From: Paenibacillus mangrovi
Lineage (GTDB): Bacteria; Bacillota; Bacilli; Paenibacillales; Paenibacillaceae
Length of the DNA: 64,000 bases
Reading direction: 5' to 3'
Assembly: GCF_022898935.1 (NCBI RefSeq)
Contig: NZ_JALIRP010000004.1
Coordinates: forward strand, 248,001-312,000
The position numbers and the translations under genes are program-made. Below, one piece after another: positions 16,800-25,856 of this stretch. The notes beneath the pieces are model-generated. The model searched no databases and was not told where the DNA came from. It saw nothing but the letters and a program-made list of their open reading frames with translations. Numbering within the stretch: the first letter of the stretch is position 1; the number at the start of each line of letters is the position of its first letter.

Positions 16800-17503
16800 A
16801 AAAATCCCCTCCTAGGTTCTGAATATTTTCCGAAAAAAGCATAGGCTTTGTCACTGCAGCTATCCTGTAATCTGGACATTAGTTCTTTGTGTGCCTCTTC
16901 CTTGGAGACATTCACCGTCTTGATTCCGTTCTCCCGCATCCAATTCGTTGTAGTTTCATACACGGTGCTGTTCCATCCGTTCTTTTCTCCATCTTCATTT
17001 ACTTTGTGCTTTACACCGGAAATCACAATGAGTAGAGCGTCCTGCAGTTCAATTACAGCGTTATCAAAAGCCTTTTTGTCTTCCTTCGCTTTCATATGGG
17101 CACGCTCCCGGAGAACACGGGTGTCTATGCCTTGATCCATGTCAATGAGTTGATACAGTTCCCACGCCGTCCTGGACAAGAGTCCATCCCTGTAGCACTT
17201 CTCTGTGTCTGTCCCTATATTCAAGCAAGCATGCACCCATGGAAACCATTCAGGTGAAACCAGAACCGCTTTTTTCTTGAAAAACTTGCCGTAAGCCGCC
17301 TTTCCTTCAAGCGGAAAACGTACCCGCCAACTCCAGGGATCAAGCTCGGTATCGCTGTGCCAGTTCTCTTTAGCGGTTATGCTTTCGAGAGAAGGATAGT
17401 CAGGGATGATTGAGGCTAACGGAAGGATGCCGATCCGTTCGATGTAATCCGCTGCTTCTTCAAAATATGTAACCTTGACTTCGTTTTGAATTTTACCATT
17501 CAT
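16796..17503 (-). CDS. Uncharacterised protein, possibly AlkZ-related
   Basis: A 235-residue soluble protein starting KVTYFEEAADYIERIGILPLAS, then WHSDTELDPWSWRVRFPLEGKAAYGKFFKKKAVLVSPEW. The D-P-W-x-W-R and A-A-Y-G-K-F blocks recall a Firmicutes family that I remember being labelled AlkZ-related; I cannot verify that. No signal peptide or membrane segment. It sits between a WYL regulator and the toroid protein with four-base overlaps on both sides, so the three are translationally coupled. Confidence 0.72.
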   Translation of the reverse strand: MNGKIQNEVKVTYFEEAADYIERIGILPLASIIPDYPSLESITAKENWHSDTELDPWSWRVRFPLEGKAAYGKFFKKKAVLVSPEWFPWVHACLNIGTDTEKCYRDGLLSRTAWELYQLIDMDQGIDTRVLRERAHMKAKEDKKAFDNAVIELQDALLIVISGVKHKVNEDGEKNGWNSTVYETTTNWMRENGIKTVNVSKEEAHKELMSRLQDSCSDKAYAFFGKYSEPRRGFL

Positions 17504-18471
17504 TTCTTTAAACTCTCCTTCATCATGACATCTTCAATGATATCTTCAATGGCATCTTCGTAATGGTTGCGCAGTCTTTCAGCTTTTTGACGGATTGCGG
17601 ACCTTAATCTTTCCGGAAAAATGACTTTCGCTTCTGAGCCCAAAGAGAAGAATAACTGCACGACCCAGTCCCACTCGCTTTCTGGGACATGAAAGTCTGC
17701 GATCCAGCACTCTTCACTTACCGGTTCGATGCATTCTCCAATATGCTCGTCCCGTTCGACCTGAAGCATGCCTTTGTATGTAAGTTCTGCGCGGATATGT
17801 ATGGCCCGGACAGCGCTCTGACTTTGCTTGGGCTCTACATAATCTTCCGGGGCAGGCGCTTCACTTATTTCGCTCATCCTGTCAATGCGCAGTCTCCGCT
17901 TCTCTTGGTGAGTGTAAGAAACACAGTCACAGTACCAGAAGCCATGGGCAGCAAAAATCTTTTCAGGCTTAATCAAGAGCCTTCTGCGGTGATTCATGGA
18001 CTGATAGAATACCGAAATCCAGTTCCTTTTGGCTGTCATATCCAGCAAAAGCTCCAAAGAGGGAAGGTTGTAAACCCGTTTGGGAACCTCGACTTCCATA
18101 CTGTCTAGCAGTGGATTAATCCTTAGTGCCGTTTCCTGTGGAAGAATACTCCGGATTTTATCCATTACAGTCCACCGTTCACCGTTAAAAGGAGTGTCCG
18201 TGTATCCCGTCAGCCCCTGGAGTGCGAACAGAACGCACAGAGCTTCTCTGGAACTGAGCTGAAGAGGTGGAAGCTGAAAGCCTTCCATAAGCGAATAGCC
18301 TCCGTTCGGACCGCTTGCCGCTGCTAGAGGTACACCGATTTCAGACAACATCTGGATGTCACGCAATATCGTTCGCCTGGACACCTCCAGTTTCTCCGAT
18401 AACTCGGACGCCGTCCGGCTCCCATGCTGTAAAGCCATAATAATGGCCATCAAGCGGTCCATCTTTTTCAA
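17500..18471 (-). CDS. YafY-type HTH/WYL transcriptional regulator
   Basis: A 323-residue regulator. An N-terminal HTH_11 domain (RTASELSEKLEVSRRTILRDIQMLSEIGVPL) is followed by a WYL domain (about 140-215) containing FYQSMNHRRRLLIKPEKIF and WYCDCVSYTHQEKRRLRIDRM, and by a C-terminal WCX-like region. WYL domains sense ligands, sometimes nucleic acids or nucleotides. The start is TTG at 18471, 5-6 bases after AGGAGGTGG; the alternative ATG at 18462 is too distant. A perfect inverted repeat in the promoter suggests autoregulation. Confidence 0.9.
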   Translation of the reverse strand: MKKMDRLMAIIMALQHGSRTASELSEKLEVSRRTILRDIQMLSEIGVPLAAASGPNGGYSLMEGFQLPPLQLSSREALCVLFALQGLTGYTDTPFNGERWTVMDKIRSILPQETALRINPLLDSMEVEVPKRVYNLPSLELLLDMTAKRNWISVFYQSMNHRRRLLIKPEKIFAAHGFWYCDCVSYTHQEKRRLRIDRMSEISEAPAPEDYVEPKQSQSAVRAIHIRAELTYKGMLQVERDEHIGECIEPVSEECWIADFHVPESEWDWVVQLFFSLGSEAKVIFPERLRSAIRQKAERLRNHYEDAIEDIIEDVMMKESLKK

Positions 18472-18503
18472 ACCGCCACCTCCTTTTCCATATTTTTATA
18501 TCC

Positions 18504-18539
18504 ATTATAACAGTCTATTTGTGACATCTTGTATGTCAC
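18504..18539 (-). promoter_or_regulatory. Promoter and palindromic operator of the WYL operon
   Basis: A perfect inverted repeat GTGACAT-N5-ATGTCAC (18521-18539) lies about ten bases upstream of a TATAAT -10 box on the minus strand (about 18509-18504). It covers the -35 region, so a bound repressor would block transcription. It is probably the site of the WYL regulator encoded directly downstream. Confidence 0.6.
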
Positions 18540-18733
18540 TGATTATCACTCAAACAAAAAAATCAGGTATTCCCCTCTTCTAAGTACTCGGTTATAATGC
18601 CATAAGATAAGCCATACATTATTACTACCAAGAGTATCCATCAGCAAAAGAGTCAGCATGGCCGTATGCGGCTTTCTTTTGACGTAGAGAAAAAGATGGA
18701 TACATAAGCGGATGAAGGAGGAGAACCCCCGTT

Positions 18734-19207
18734 ATGTCCAACTTTTTAAACAAGCTTAAACAGGGCGTGTCAGATGCGGGCAAAAAAGCCCAGCAAACCG
18801 TGGAATCCACCACATTGAAGTTTCAGGTATCTTCCAAAGAAAAGGACATTGAAAAAAACTATACCGAAATTGGACGCATCGTATACCACTCTCTTGAGAC
18901 ACAGTCGAGTTTTATACCGAATGCAGAGTTTCAGAAATACCGTGAAGCCATTCTAGGACTAGAACAAGAGATCGAGGAGCTGAACAAGAAAATACAGCAT
19001 CTTCAAAATCTCAAAGAATGCGGATGCGGCAAAATGCTCCCGGCAGACGCAACCTATTGCCCGTTCTGCGGCCAACAGTTTCAGACCGTTGTCGTTCAAC
19101 CGACAGCCGTTCACACCTCTCAAGCAGCCTTCTGTCCAAGATGCGGCGAGCCTTCGGGTCAAGGGGATCATTTCTGCCGCGGCTGCGGGTTTCAATTAAG
19201 CGAGTAA
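18734..19207 (+). CDS. Zinc-ribbon protein with coiled coil
   Basis: A 157-residue cytoplasmic protein. Residues about 1-95 are charged and helical, with a coiled coil (EAILGLEQEIEELNKKIQHLQNL). Two zinc ribbons follow: CGCGKMLPADATYCPFCG and CPRCGEPSGQGDHFCRGCG, eight Cys in four CxxC-like pairs. Such double zinc ribbons usually mediate protein or nucleic acid contacts. The ribosome site GAAGGAGGAGAAC precedes the ATG. It is divergent from the WYL operon and monocistronic. Function unknown. Confidence 0.85.
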   Translation: MSNFLNKLKQGVSDAGKKAQQTVESTTLKFQVSSKEKDIEKNYTEIGRIVYHSLETQSSFIPNAEFQKYREAILGLEQEIEELNKKIQHLQNLKECGCGKMLPADATYCPFCGQQFQTVVVQPTAVHTSQAAFCPRCGEPSGQGDHFCRGCGFQLSE

Positions 19208-19315
19208 GAAAAACATCTATCGATGTACTTCACATTAGACAGACCGCGTTTAGCGGAAGTTTTTCTTGCGATATGGTGTGGAATCCTCGAAGTTTATACT
19301 TTCTTATATCTAAAT

Positions 19316-19352
19316 TAAAACCGCCTTTCCAATATGGAAAAGGCGGTTTTTC
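19316..19352. terminator. Bidirectional terminator, zinc-ribbon gene and epimerase gene
   Basis: AAAACCGCCTTTCC pairs with GGAAAAGGCGGTTTT, flanked by A and T runs on both sides. Confidence 0.9.
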
Positions 19353-19363
19353 GACTTATCACA

Positions 19364-20374
19364 TTATTTCGCGCGTTTGATGGCGTAAAACGAACTGGTT
19401 TCAATCCATTTCTCGCCAGGTGCAAGTCCAATGAGTCCGATTTCCTCGGTAGGCAGACCCGTGATATTCGGTGCGTTCACCAAATTGATTTGTGGCTCAG
19501 GACAGAAGAATTTGCCGCATGCGCCGTTGTTCCAAATCATCCAATGCTTATATGCCGTACCGGCGTCATATACGAATACATCACCCGTGCGGTTATCCGT
19601 AAGCTCCATCCGGTTGCGTCCATTCTGCGGAACTGCCGTGTAATGATTATCCATGGAGTCAAAGAATGGACTTACACCCTCGGTCTTCATCTGCTCTTCC
19701 TCTGCGCTAAGCGGCTGGAACTTACCTGTCGGCAGCATCCGCTCGTTCATTTCCCGGCGCTGGCCGATGGTTATATTAAAGGTATAATCCGATGCCTTAC
19801 TTCCCGGTACGAATGGTGCATTGATCGCCGTATGGAACGCAAGCAGATTCGGCATGTTCTCTTTGCCGTCGTTCGTTACCGTTACCTGCTGCTGCAGCCC
19901 TTTTCCAGTTAGCGTATAACGCAGCGTAATCGTAAATTCAAACGGAAAATACTGTTTATACAGATGACCGTCACGAACCTGCTGGGAAAGGACGACCACG
20001 CTTTCATATTCATCCCCCTTGATGTAGTCAACGGTCCAAGGAAGTTTATGCATGAAGCCGTGCAGATGATTGCACCGATCCGGTTCATTTATTGGGAGCT
20101 CATAAACCTTGCCTTCCCAGGCAAATTTTCCTCCGTCATAACGGTTGGGCGGAAACAAAACAGGTATGCCGTAAACCCCAGGGTTCGCTTTAAAGTCCTC
20201 CATCTCATCTGGCTCAGGCTCACGCAAATACCGGAAACCGTTCTCAAGATCACGGAACAAGATTAAATTGGCTCCTAGTTCGGGCAGGACCGCCGCCTCG
20301 TATTGGCCATGCTTCAGCCAGACTGCGTGTTCCCCGTGAAAATCGCCTTCGTATGCTGCAAATTGTGTCTCCAT
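19364..20374 (-). CDS. Aldose 1-epimerase-like protein
   Basis: A 336-residue protein of the galactose mutarotase fold. The segments RDLENGFRYLREPE, GIPVLFPPNRYDGGKFAWEGKVYELPINE, HLHGFMHKLPW and FHTAINAPF are characteristic, with likely catalytic His residues in the NHLHGF and FHT blocks and a Glu near the C-terminus (CPEPQINLVNAP). It would interconvert sugar anomers or bind a hexose derivative. I chose the ATG at 20374 because AAGGAGG precedes it; the frame is open to 20473 but lacks a ribosome site. It lies downstream of the KdpD-like gene. Confidence 0.88.
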   Translation of the reverse strand: METQFAAYEGDFHGEHAVWLKHGQYEAAVLPELGANLILFRDLENGFRYLREPEPDEMEDFKANPGVYGIPVLFPPNRYDGGKFAWEGKVYELPINEPDRCNHLHGFMHKLPWTVDYIKGDEYESVVVLSQQVRDGHLYKQYFPFEFTITLRYTLTGKGLQQQVTVTNDGKENMPNLLAFHTAINAPFVPGSKASDYTFNITIGQRREMNERMLPTGKFQPLSAEEEQMKTEGVSPFFDSMDNHYTAVPQNGRNRMELTDNRTGDVFVYDAGTAYKHWMIWNNGACGKFFCPEPQINLVNAPNITGLPTEEIGLIGLAPGEKWIETSSFYAIKRAK

Positions 20375-20472
20375 GATTGCCTCCTTTTCAGGTATGTAAA
20401 TCATACGCTTCTTGTAATAATATACCACGACATGCAGACAAGCAAAATGAAATGAGACAATAGATTCATACA

Positions 20473-22782
20473 CTACATATTTTCCGGATTGGACACAAGC
20501 AGAACATCCAGATCGCGCGCCAGGCGAATCAGCTCACGGATCACCTTACGTCGCCGGAAAGTTTGCCCGCGTATAGCCTGCCCAACAATAATTTGCGTAG
20601 CCTGCACATGGTTTGCCTGATCCATAACCATAGCCGGAATCTCCTTCCAAACTTTCACGACAGTCGTCTCGAATGAACCGCCAAAGCTCTCTGTGAGCTT
20701 ACGACAAGCATCAATCTTCAATTGCTCATCTTCGCTTGATGAAGAATTCGTCTGAATATAGTTGACGTACCACGTGGCTTTTAAGCGATATGCGATACGA
20801 AATCCGCGCCGGATTAGACGCTCACTGTTAGAGCCAGGCAGAATGCATACGTAAATGGCTTCTTCTTTTCTCCAGGGCCCTCTTAGCGAAAACTGCCTTT
20901 CCCACGCTTCTAGCCTTTCGTCCACATCATCCGCGATTTCACGCAAAGCAAGCTCTCTTAGAGCAATCAGATTTCCTGTCTTGAAAAATGAACTCAGTGC
21001 CTGCTCAACTTTGTCCGCCGCATATATTTTGCCGTCTCTCATCCGCTGCTGCAGCGACTGGGGGGTCAAGTCGATCAACTCCACCTCATCTGCCATCGAC
21101 AGGATGTAATCAGGCACCGTTTCCCGGACGCGAATTCCCGTAATTTGCTCCACGGCATCGTTCAAGCTTTCCAGGTGCTGCACATTCACCGTCGTAATCA
21201 CCGAAATCCCGTGTTCCAGAAGGAACACGATATCCTCGTATCTTTTCTTGTGCATGCTCCCGGGGACATTACTGTGCGGCAGCTCATCCACAAGAACAAG
21301 CTCTGGATCGCGCTGGATAATAGCCGCTGTGTCCATTTCTTTCAAAACAGTTCCCTTATACGGAATTTGAAGCGCCGCCACGATACCCAGATTTTCCACC
21401 TGGGAGGCTGTTTCCGCACGTCCATGTGTTTCGAGCCAACCGATTACCACATCCACACCCTTGCGCAGACTTTCATTGCCTTCCCTGAGCATGGTATACG
21501 TCTTGCCGACACCCGGAGCTGCGCCAATATAAATTTTGAAACGCCCGCGCTTGATCCGTTCCACCTTCTTCTCGATCTCTTCCTGACTGAGCCGGTGGTA
21601 AAGTTCGTCCCCAGCGGGCTGCTGCCTGCGTGTCGGCAGAATTCTCGGCCCTCCCTGGGCCGTCCGGTCCGCAACCCAAAAAACGTCGATCCCTTTGGCA
21701 TGTTTTAATATCCCATCGGTTACCGAGCCCTGCCAAAACTCCTGCCAACGGCTTTTTTTGGAATGACCAAGTACAATCCGCGTAACTTTCTTGTCGACTG
21801 CATAGCGAATCAAGGATTCTGCAAAATTCCGGGTCGAACGTAAAGGAATCTCCTCCAACAGCGCGTCCGTTTTTTTGGCCATTTTTTGCAGGGAGCGCTT
21901 AAAGGCTGCAGCCTCTTTTGTAAGCCTCATTTTCTTATTCAAAAAAATGACGACGAGCAGATCCCCGTTCAAACGCTTAGCGACCTGCTGCCCTCTACGG
22001 ATATAAATCGAACCATTCCAGTGATATTGGGCCGAGACCAGAATACGTTCCGACGCGCCGGAAGGTCCATGCAGTCCTTGCTCTTCCCGGTGTTTTTCCA
22101 AGGTTGAATTGACATCCTCAGCCACCAGCCGCAGTGATAATTCCCGCAGTACAGCCAAATCCTTACGGGTGAAAAGACCCATGTCTATGCTTTGATCGAG
22201 ATGCCCCTCCTTCATTCTTGTAATCAAGGTCTCTGGAGTGACATCGATCAATCTGACCTCATCGGCTAACCCTAAGGTTTCGAGCGGCACCGTCTCTCTG
22301 GCTTCCATTCCCGTCCACTTTCTGGCCAGGTCATGCACACCCTCAAGCTCATATACATTCAGTGTCGTGATGACGCTGATTCCTTTTTCCAGCAGAAGTT
22401 CAATATCCATCAGACGGTTCGGAAAGTGGGCGTCTTTACGGTTCCTGTGCGCCAACTCATCCACAAGAACCACCTCGGGATTCCGAGCCAGCAGGCCTTC
22501 CAGGTTAAGGTCTTTCGTTTCTTTGCCATGATCCATCCAGTGGATACTTGGAACCCGCTCCAGATCGGCCACCTGCTTAACCGTCTCCGGGCGTTTAAGT
22601 GTCGAGACCGCACAAATGACGACATCAATGCCCTGGCTTTGTAAAATCTGACCTTCCCGAAGCATATGATATGTTTTGCCACTGCCGCTGACAGCTCCGA
22701 TGATGATCTTCAGATTGCCGCGCTGAAGTCTGCGGATATCCTCCAATATTTGCTCCGGTGTTTTTCTTTTATATCCATCCAT
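20473..22782 (-). CDS. Tandem KdpD-sensor/USP protein lacking kinase and membrane domains
   Basis: A 769-residue soluble protein made of two copies of the KdpD N-terminal module. Each copy has a KdpD domain with a P-loop (GAVSGSGKT at 29-37; GAAPGVGKT near 415) and a Walker-B-like VLVDELAHRN or VLVDELPHSN block, followed by a universal-stress-protein domain. Classical KdpD has one such module, then four membrane helices and a histidine kinase; both of those are missing here. No kdpFABC or kdpE is in the window. It may be a cytoplasmic sensor of nucleotide, K+ or c-di-AMP status. Known single short KdpD proteins in cyanobacteria are the closest analogy. Confidence 0.88.
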   Translation of the reverse strand: MDGYKRKTPEQILEDIRRLQRGNLKIIIGAVSGSGKTYHMLREGQILQSQGIDVVICAVSTLKRPETVKQVADLERVPSIHWMDHGKETKDLNLEGLLARNPEVVLVDELAHRNRKDAHFPNRLMDIELLLEKGISVITTLNVYELEGVHDLARKWTGMEARETVPLETLGLADEVRLIDVTPETLITRMKEGHLDQSIDMGLFTRKDLAVLRELSLRLVAEDVNSTLEKHREEQGLHGPSGASERILVSAQYHWNGSIYIRRGQQVAKRLNGDLLVVIFLNKKMRLTKEAAAFKRSLQKMAKKTDALLEEIPLRSTRNFAESLIRYAVDKKVTRIVLGHSKKSRWQEFWQGSVTDGILKHAKGIDVFWVADRTAQGGPRILPTRRQQPAGDELYHRLSQEEIEKKVERIKRGRFKIYIGAAPGVGKTYTMLREGNESLRKGVDVVIGWLETHGRAETASQVENLGIVAALQIPYKGTVLKEMDTAAIIQRDPELVLVDELPHSNVPGSMHKKRYEDIVFLLEHGISVITTVNVQHLESLNDAVEQITGIRVRETVPDYILSMADEVELIDLTPQSLQQRMRDGKIYAADKVEQALSSFFKTGNLIALRELALREIADDVDERLEAWERQFSLRGPWRKEEAIYVCILPGSNSERLIRRGFRIAYRLKATWYVNYIQTNSSSSEDEQLKIDACRKLTESFGGSFETTVVKVWKEIPAMVMDQANHVQATQIIVGQAIRGQTFRRRKVIRELIRLARDLDVLLVSNPENM

Positions 22783-23080
22783 TAGGTCTCCCCTGCTTCC
22801 AGCTCTTTGTGGTGAATCGTAAGCTGTAATGGGATATAAGTAAAGTTCATAATATGTGATTTCGGGCGTACAGCGCGGAATAAACCTAAATATCGACTTT
22901 TGGGTGGGATAAAAGCATATATTTGAAACGTTAACTCGTCATTGCATGATTTATCTGTTATTTGTTTTCTATGGCTCCAAAAAAATTCATACCAAATATT
23001 AGGCTAAGTATTCGCAAATATTGTAAAATAGTTGTAACGTTAATAATTTAGAAGACGGGGGTTTCAGGAAGGAGAAGAGC
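22783..23080. other. Divergent intergenic region upstream of KdpD-like and ECF sigma genes
   Basis: Holds the start regions of both divergent genes. A TGAAAC at about 22924 and a TGTAAC at about 23034 resemble ECF -35 elements; the latter is followed 17 bases later by CGGGG, which would suit autoregulation of the sigma gene. No riboswitch motif (including the c-di-AMP ydaO type) was recognised. Confidence 0.35.
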
Positions 23081-23668
23081 ATGTCCAAGATGATTAGACT
23101 TCTTGTGACAACTGACTTTAGTGATATTAGTCAGGATCTGCAGGAAGAAATATATTATGAATATTATGATTTTGCATACGGAATGATTCTCTATATTATC
23201 AAGGACCACGCGGCAACCGAAGATATCATACAGGACGCATTTATCAAGATCATAAAGAATAAGCCTGTTTTCGAGAACGAGATCAAGCTGAGAGCATGGC
23301 TGAAAGTTGTTACCAAAAACACCACCATTAATTATTTGAGAAAAAATAAAAACTACCGTAACCAATTGGATGTTGAAGGTGTTTTTATGTATAAAGAAGA
23401 AGTTCCACAATCTCCGGTATCAGTAGAAAATACAGTAGAAACCAAGCTGATCGAAGAGTCTATCACGGAATACATGAAGCTGTTAAAACCTGAATACAGG
23501 GTTTTGATCGAATATCGCTGGAAACAAGGTCTTTCTTACAAGGAAATCTCGAATATACTCGAGCTGAGTGAAGATGTCGTCAAACAGCGTCTGTTCAGGG
23601 CTCGGGAAAGTATCAAAAAAATGTTATTTAAAGAGTGGGGGATAAAGGATGAAAAGCGGAAAATATGA
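23081..23668 (+). CDS. ECF-type RNA polymerase sigma factor
   Basis: A 195-residue sigma-70 family protein. Region 2 (YDFAYGMILYIIKDHAATEDIIQDAFIKIIKN, about 28-60) binds core polymerase and the -10 element; region 4 (LLKPEYRVLIEYRWKQGLSYKEISNILELSEDVVKQRLFRARESIKKML) binds the -35 element. The start follows GGAAGGAG. It overlaps the next gene, a single-pass membrane anti-sigma candidate, by 20 bases, the usual arrangement for a sigma factor held inactive until an envelope signal arrives. Confidence 0.93.
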   Translation: MSKMIRLLVTTDFSDISQDLQEEIYYEYYDFAYGMILYIIKDHAATEDIIQDAFIKIIKNKPVFENEIKLRAWLKVVTKNTTINYLRKNKNYRNQLDVEGVFMYKEEVPQSPVSVENTVETKLIEESITEYMKLLKPEYRVLIEYRWKQGLSYKEISNILELSEDVVKQRLFRARESIKKMLFKEWGIKDEKRKI

Positions 23669-24461
23669 AGAATGGTTTGACGTTGCTTTCGACCGCGCGG
23701 TTTCTTCATCCTCACTGACGAAAGGCGAAAGCAAACGAGCTTCCTGGAAGAAGGTTCAAGCACAAATCGAGCAGGTTAACCGTAATAGGAAACGGAGACG
23801 CCGTATTCAACTCAGCGGCATCGTAGCTGCTTCATTTTTAGCAGGCGCCATTTTATTTAGTCCATCAAGTGTAATCAAGGCGATATCTCCTATTGTAAAG
23901 TCTGTTGTGGATATGGGTAATGGGATGATTGGAATTGTGATCAAGAATGGGGAAGTTCCACCGAGCGTTGTTACACCTAAGACGGTAAAACCAGATGATT
24001 TTCTCGACGAAAATGAGAATGGGGAGATGACAGAATCCTTACTTTACTCTTACACCTGGGAGAATCACCCAGCTCCAGAATCCATGGATGAGATACAATC
24101 TCAACTTTCATTCCATTTGCCTGATTTAAGACAGTTGCCGACAGAATTCCATCTCCAAAGTTATACTACTTCTGATCCGAGTGAAGTTGAGAATAAATTT
24201 GATAAAGTAGCACTTAAATTTACAAATAATGAGGAGCAGACCCTTTGGGTTCAGATTATTCATTTAAGAACCTACTCTTCCATAATGTCAACTGTTCCAC
24301 AAGAGACAGAAAAACTGCAAATAGGATCCGATGAAGTATACTTCACTCCAGGATCATACAACCAGCTTTTTGGAACCAACGGAAATTTATTGATACAAAT
24401 TGGTAGTGAACTACCTAAAGATGTATTGATTCAATTCTATAAATCACTACAGACTAAATAA
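23649..24461 (+). CDS. Membrane anti-sigma factor candidate with DUF4367-like domain
   Basis: A 270-residue protein. A short cytoplasmic N-terminus (about 1-55) carries basic RNRKRRRR, then one membrane helix (LSGIVAASFLAGAILF, about 57-75) and an extracytoplasmic domain whose end (GSDEVYFTPGSYNQLFGTNGNLLIQIGSELPKDVLIQFYKSL) resembles DUF4367. The position directly after an ECF sigma gene, with overlap and GGGGGATAAAGG before the ATG, supports an anti-sigma role. It lacks an obvious zinc HxxxCxxC anti-sigma motif. Confidence 0.8.
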   Translation: MKSGKYEEWFDVAFDRAVSSSSLTKGESKRASWKKVQAQIEQVNRNRKRRRRIQLSGIVAASFLAGAILFSPSSVIKAISPIVKSVVDMGNGMIGIVIKNGEVPPSVVTPKTVKPDDFLDENENGEMTESLLYSYTWENHPAPESMDEIQSQLSFHLPDLRQLPTEFHLQSYTTSDPSEVENKFDKVALKFTNNEEQTLWVQIIHLRTYSSIMSTVPQETEKLQIGSDEVYFTPGSYNQLFGTNGNLLIQIGSELPKDVLIQFYKSLQTK

Positions 24462-24514
24462 TTGAAATGGAAAAGGAGCAGACCTCTAAAGTCCACTCCT
24501 TTTTCATTTCAATT
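24460..24514. terminator. Long bidirectional terminator
   Basis: A near-perfect hairpin built from AATTGAAATG, AAAAGGAG and GAC on one side and GTC, CTCCTTTT and CATTTCAATT on the other. It overlaps the stop codons of both convergent genes. Confidence 0.9.
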
Positions 24515-25031
24515 AGAAACACAGTACTGATGCCGAATAGCTATAAGCTTGCTCTGAAATACTTGAAGTCGAAATGTAGTGTAAGCATTTGGAACGATAA
24601 TAATAACCTTTAACTCCAGTAAAAACTGCATTGCCAGAAACATAGTCACTTGCACTATCCATAAAAGATGAGCTGCTGCCGCTCACATCTTCCCATGATG
24701 TACCGTTAAATTTTTGAAGGTATACAGTCGCTCTAATCGTACTGACTGATGTTTTCGCTGTAGTATCTCCACTCAATTGAAGTTTTCCATTTCCAATAGC
24801 AGAAATATAGGTGTTACCAGAAAGCAAGTATTGATAGTTGCCGGAAATGCCGAGTGTGTTAAATTCCTGAGGTGGAGGTGGTGTGAGAGCGCCAGGCTCT
24901 TTCACTGCAGAAGAAGCTGAAGTGTTGTCGGCTGCGAACGATTCGGCTCCTGCTCCAGTCGCCAGCATCATGCTAAGCGCCGAAACAGCAACGGTCATGG
25001 ACAAAAGTTTACGGTATAGAGATTTCTTCAT
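24513..25031 (-). CDS. Secreted protein, DUF6147-like
   Basis: A 172-residue protein with a clear signal peptide (MKKSLYRKLLSMTVAVSALSM, cleavage about residue 28 after GAGA). The mature part is Ser/Thr/Tyr-rich and beta-like: NTLGISGNYQYLLSGNTYISAIGNGKLQLSGDTTAKTSVSTIRATVYLQKFNG. It has two Cys near the C-terminus that could form a disulfide. It resembles short secreted Bacillales proteins labelled DUF6147, but I cannot confirm this. I chose the ATG at 25031 because it starts the signal peptide. It lies convergent to the sigma/anti-sigma pair and divergent to a nucleotidyltransferase gene. Confidence 0.75.
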   Translation of the reverse strand: MKKSLYRKLLSMTVAVSALSMMLATGAGAESFAADNTSASSAVKEPGALTPPPPQEFNTLGISGNYQYLLSGNTYISAIGNGKLQLSGDTTAKTSVSTIRATVYLQKFNGTSWEDVSGSSSSFMDSASDYVSGNAVFTGVKGYYYRSKCLHYISTSSISEQAYSYSASVLCF

Positions 25032-25202
25032 ACAATCACCCGTCCTTAATTGGTTAATATTGGAATACATATTTTATAACGCTTGAAGCGCAAGACAAGT
25101 TGCGACATATTTAAAGAAAATTTTATAATTTATTTGCTCCCTCATTTCACTGGCGCTCCTTGGTATATAATAAAGAACATGTTTAAGGGAGGAATATGAT
25201 AC

Positions 25203-25772
25203 ATGATCAAAACTGAGCAGGACATCATTCAACTGGTTCAGAAGGACGTGTGGATGATGGACATTCTCCATACAGCCAAAACGCTGCATCTCCCAGATTG
25301 GTGGGTATGCGCCGGCTTTGTCCGTTCCAAAATTTGGGATGTACTGCACGGGTATACAGAACGTACACCGCTGCCGGATGTGGATGTCGTATATTACGAC
25401 CCAAGCTGCTGTGACACAAAAGTTGAAAAGGAGCTGGAACAAAGGCTCTTCTCTCTTCATCCCTGTATTCCTTGGTCGGTGAAAAACGAAGCAAGAATGC
25501 ATCTCATCAACAACTTGCCTCCTTTTACCTCTTCGGTGGATGCCATATCGAACTTTACCGAAACGGTAACGGCTCTGGGTCTTACCTTGGATGAAGATGA
25601 CGGGCTTGTACTTACCGCCCCACACGGTATTGAAGATGCAATCCGTATGGTTGTCAGACCTACTCCCTATTACCTGCAATCCGAAGAACGAGCTCAGATC
25701 TACGAAGGCCGCGTATCCAAAAAGAATTGGAGTCAGACTTGGCCTAAAGTAACAATCACACATATCCTTTAA
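25203..25772 (+). CDS. Nucleotidyltransferase-like protein (DUF925/NTP_transf_6)
   Basis: A 189-residue protein that begins with helices and then PDWWVCAGFVRSKIWDVLHGYTERTPLPDVDVVYYDPS. The G-(F/A)-V-R-x-x-(I/V)-W-D and P-x-x-D-V-D-V-V-Y blocks are the signature of the NTP_transf_6 family (YibF-like), with the DVDV pair as the expected metal-binding aspartates. The C-terminal EDAIRMVVRPTPYY is also typical. The start follows GGGAGGAATATGATAC. The substrate is unknown for the family. Confidence 0.85.
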   Translation: MIKTEQDIIQLVQKDVWMMDILHTAKTLHLPDWWVCAGFVRSKIWDVLHGYTERTPLPDVDVVYYDPSCCDTKVEKELEQRLFSLHPCIPWSVKNEARMHLINNLPPFTSSVDAISNFTETVTALGLTLDEDDGLVLTAPHGIEDAIRMVVRPTPYYLQSEERAQIYEGRVSKKNWSQTWPKVTITHIL

Positions 25773-25799
25773 GCCTAGTTTGTAAACCTAATATGGATG

Positions 25800-25837
25800 C
25801 AAAAAGGCATGTTCCGTTCTCGGAACATGCCTTTTTC
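25800..25837. terminator. Bidirectional terminator, nucleotidyltransferase and opp operon
   Basis: Perfect 15-bp stem AAAAAGGCATGTTCC with GGAACATGCCTTTTT between convergent genes. Confidence 0.92.
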
Positions 25838-25856
25838 GAGTAGATGGGTTGGTACT

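Noticed and set aside
22783..23080. c-di-AMP (ydaO) riboswitch before the KdpD-like gene
   Set aside because: None of the conserved ydaO blocks could be found on either strand.
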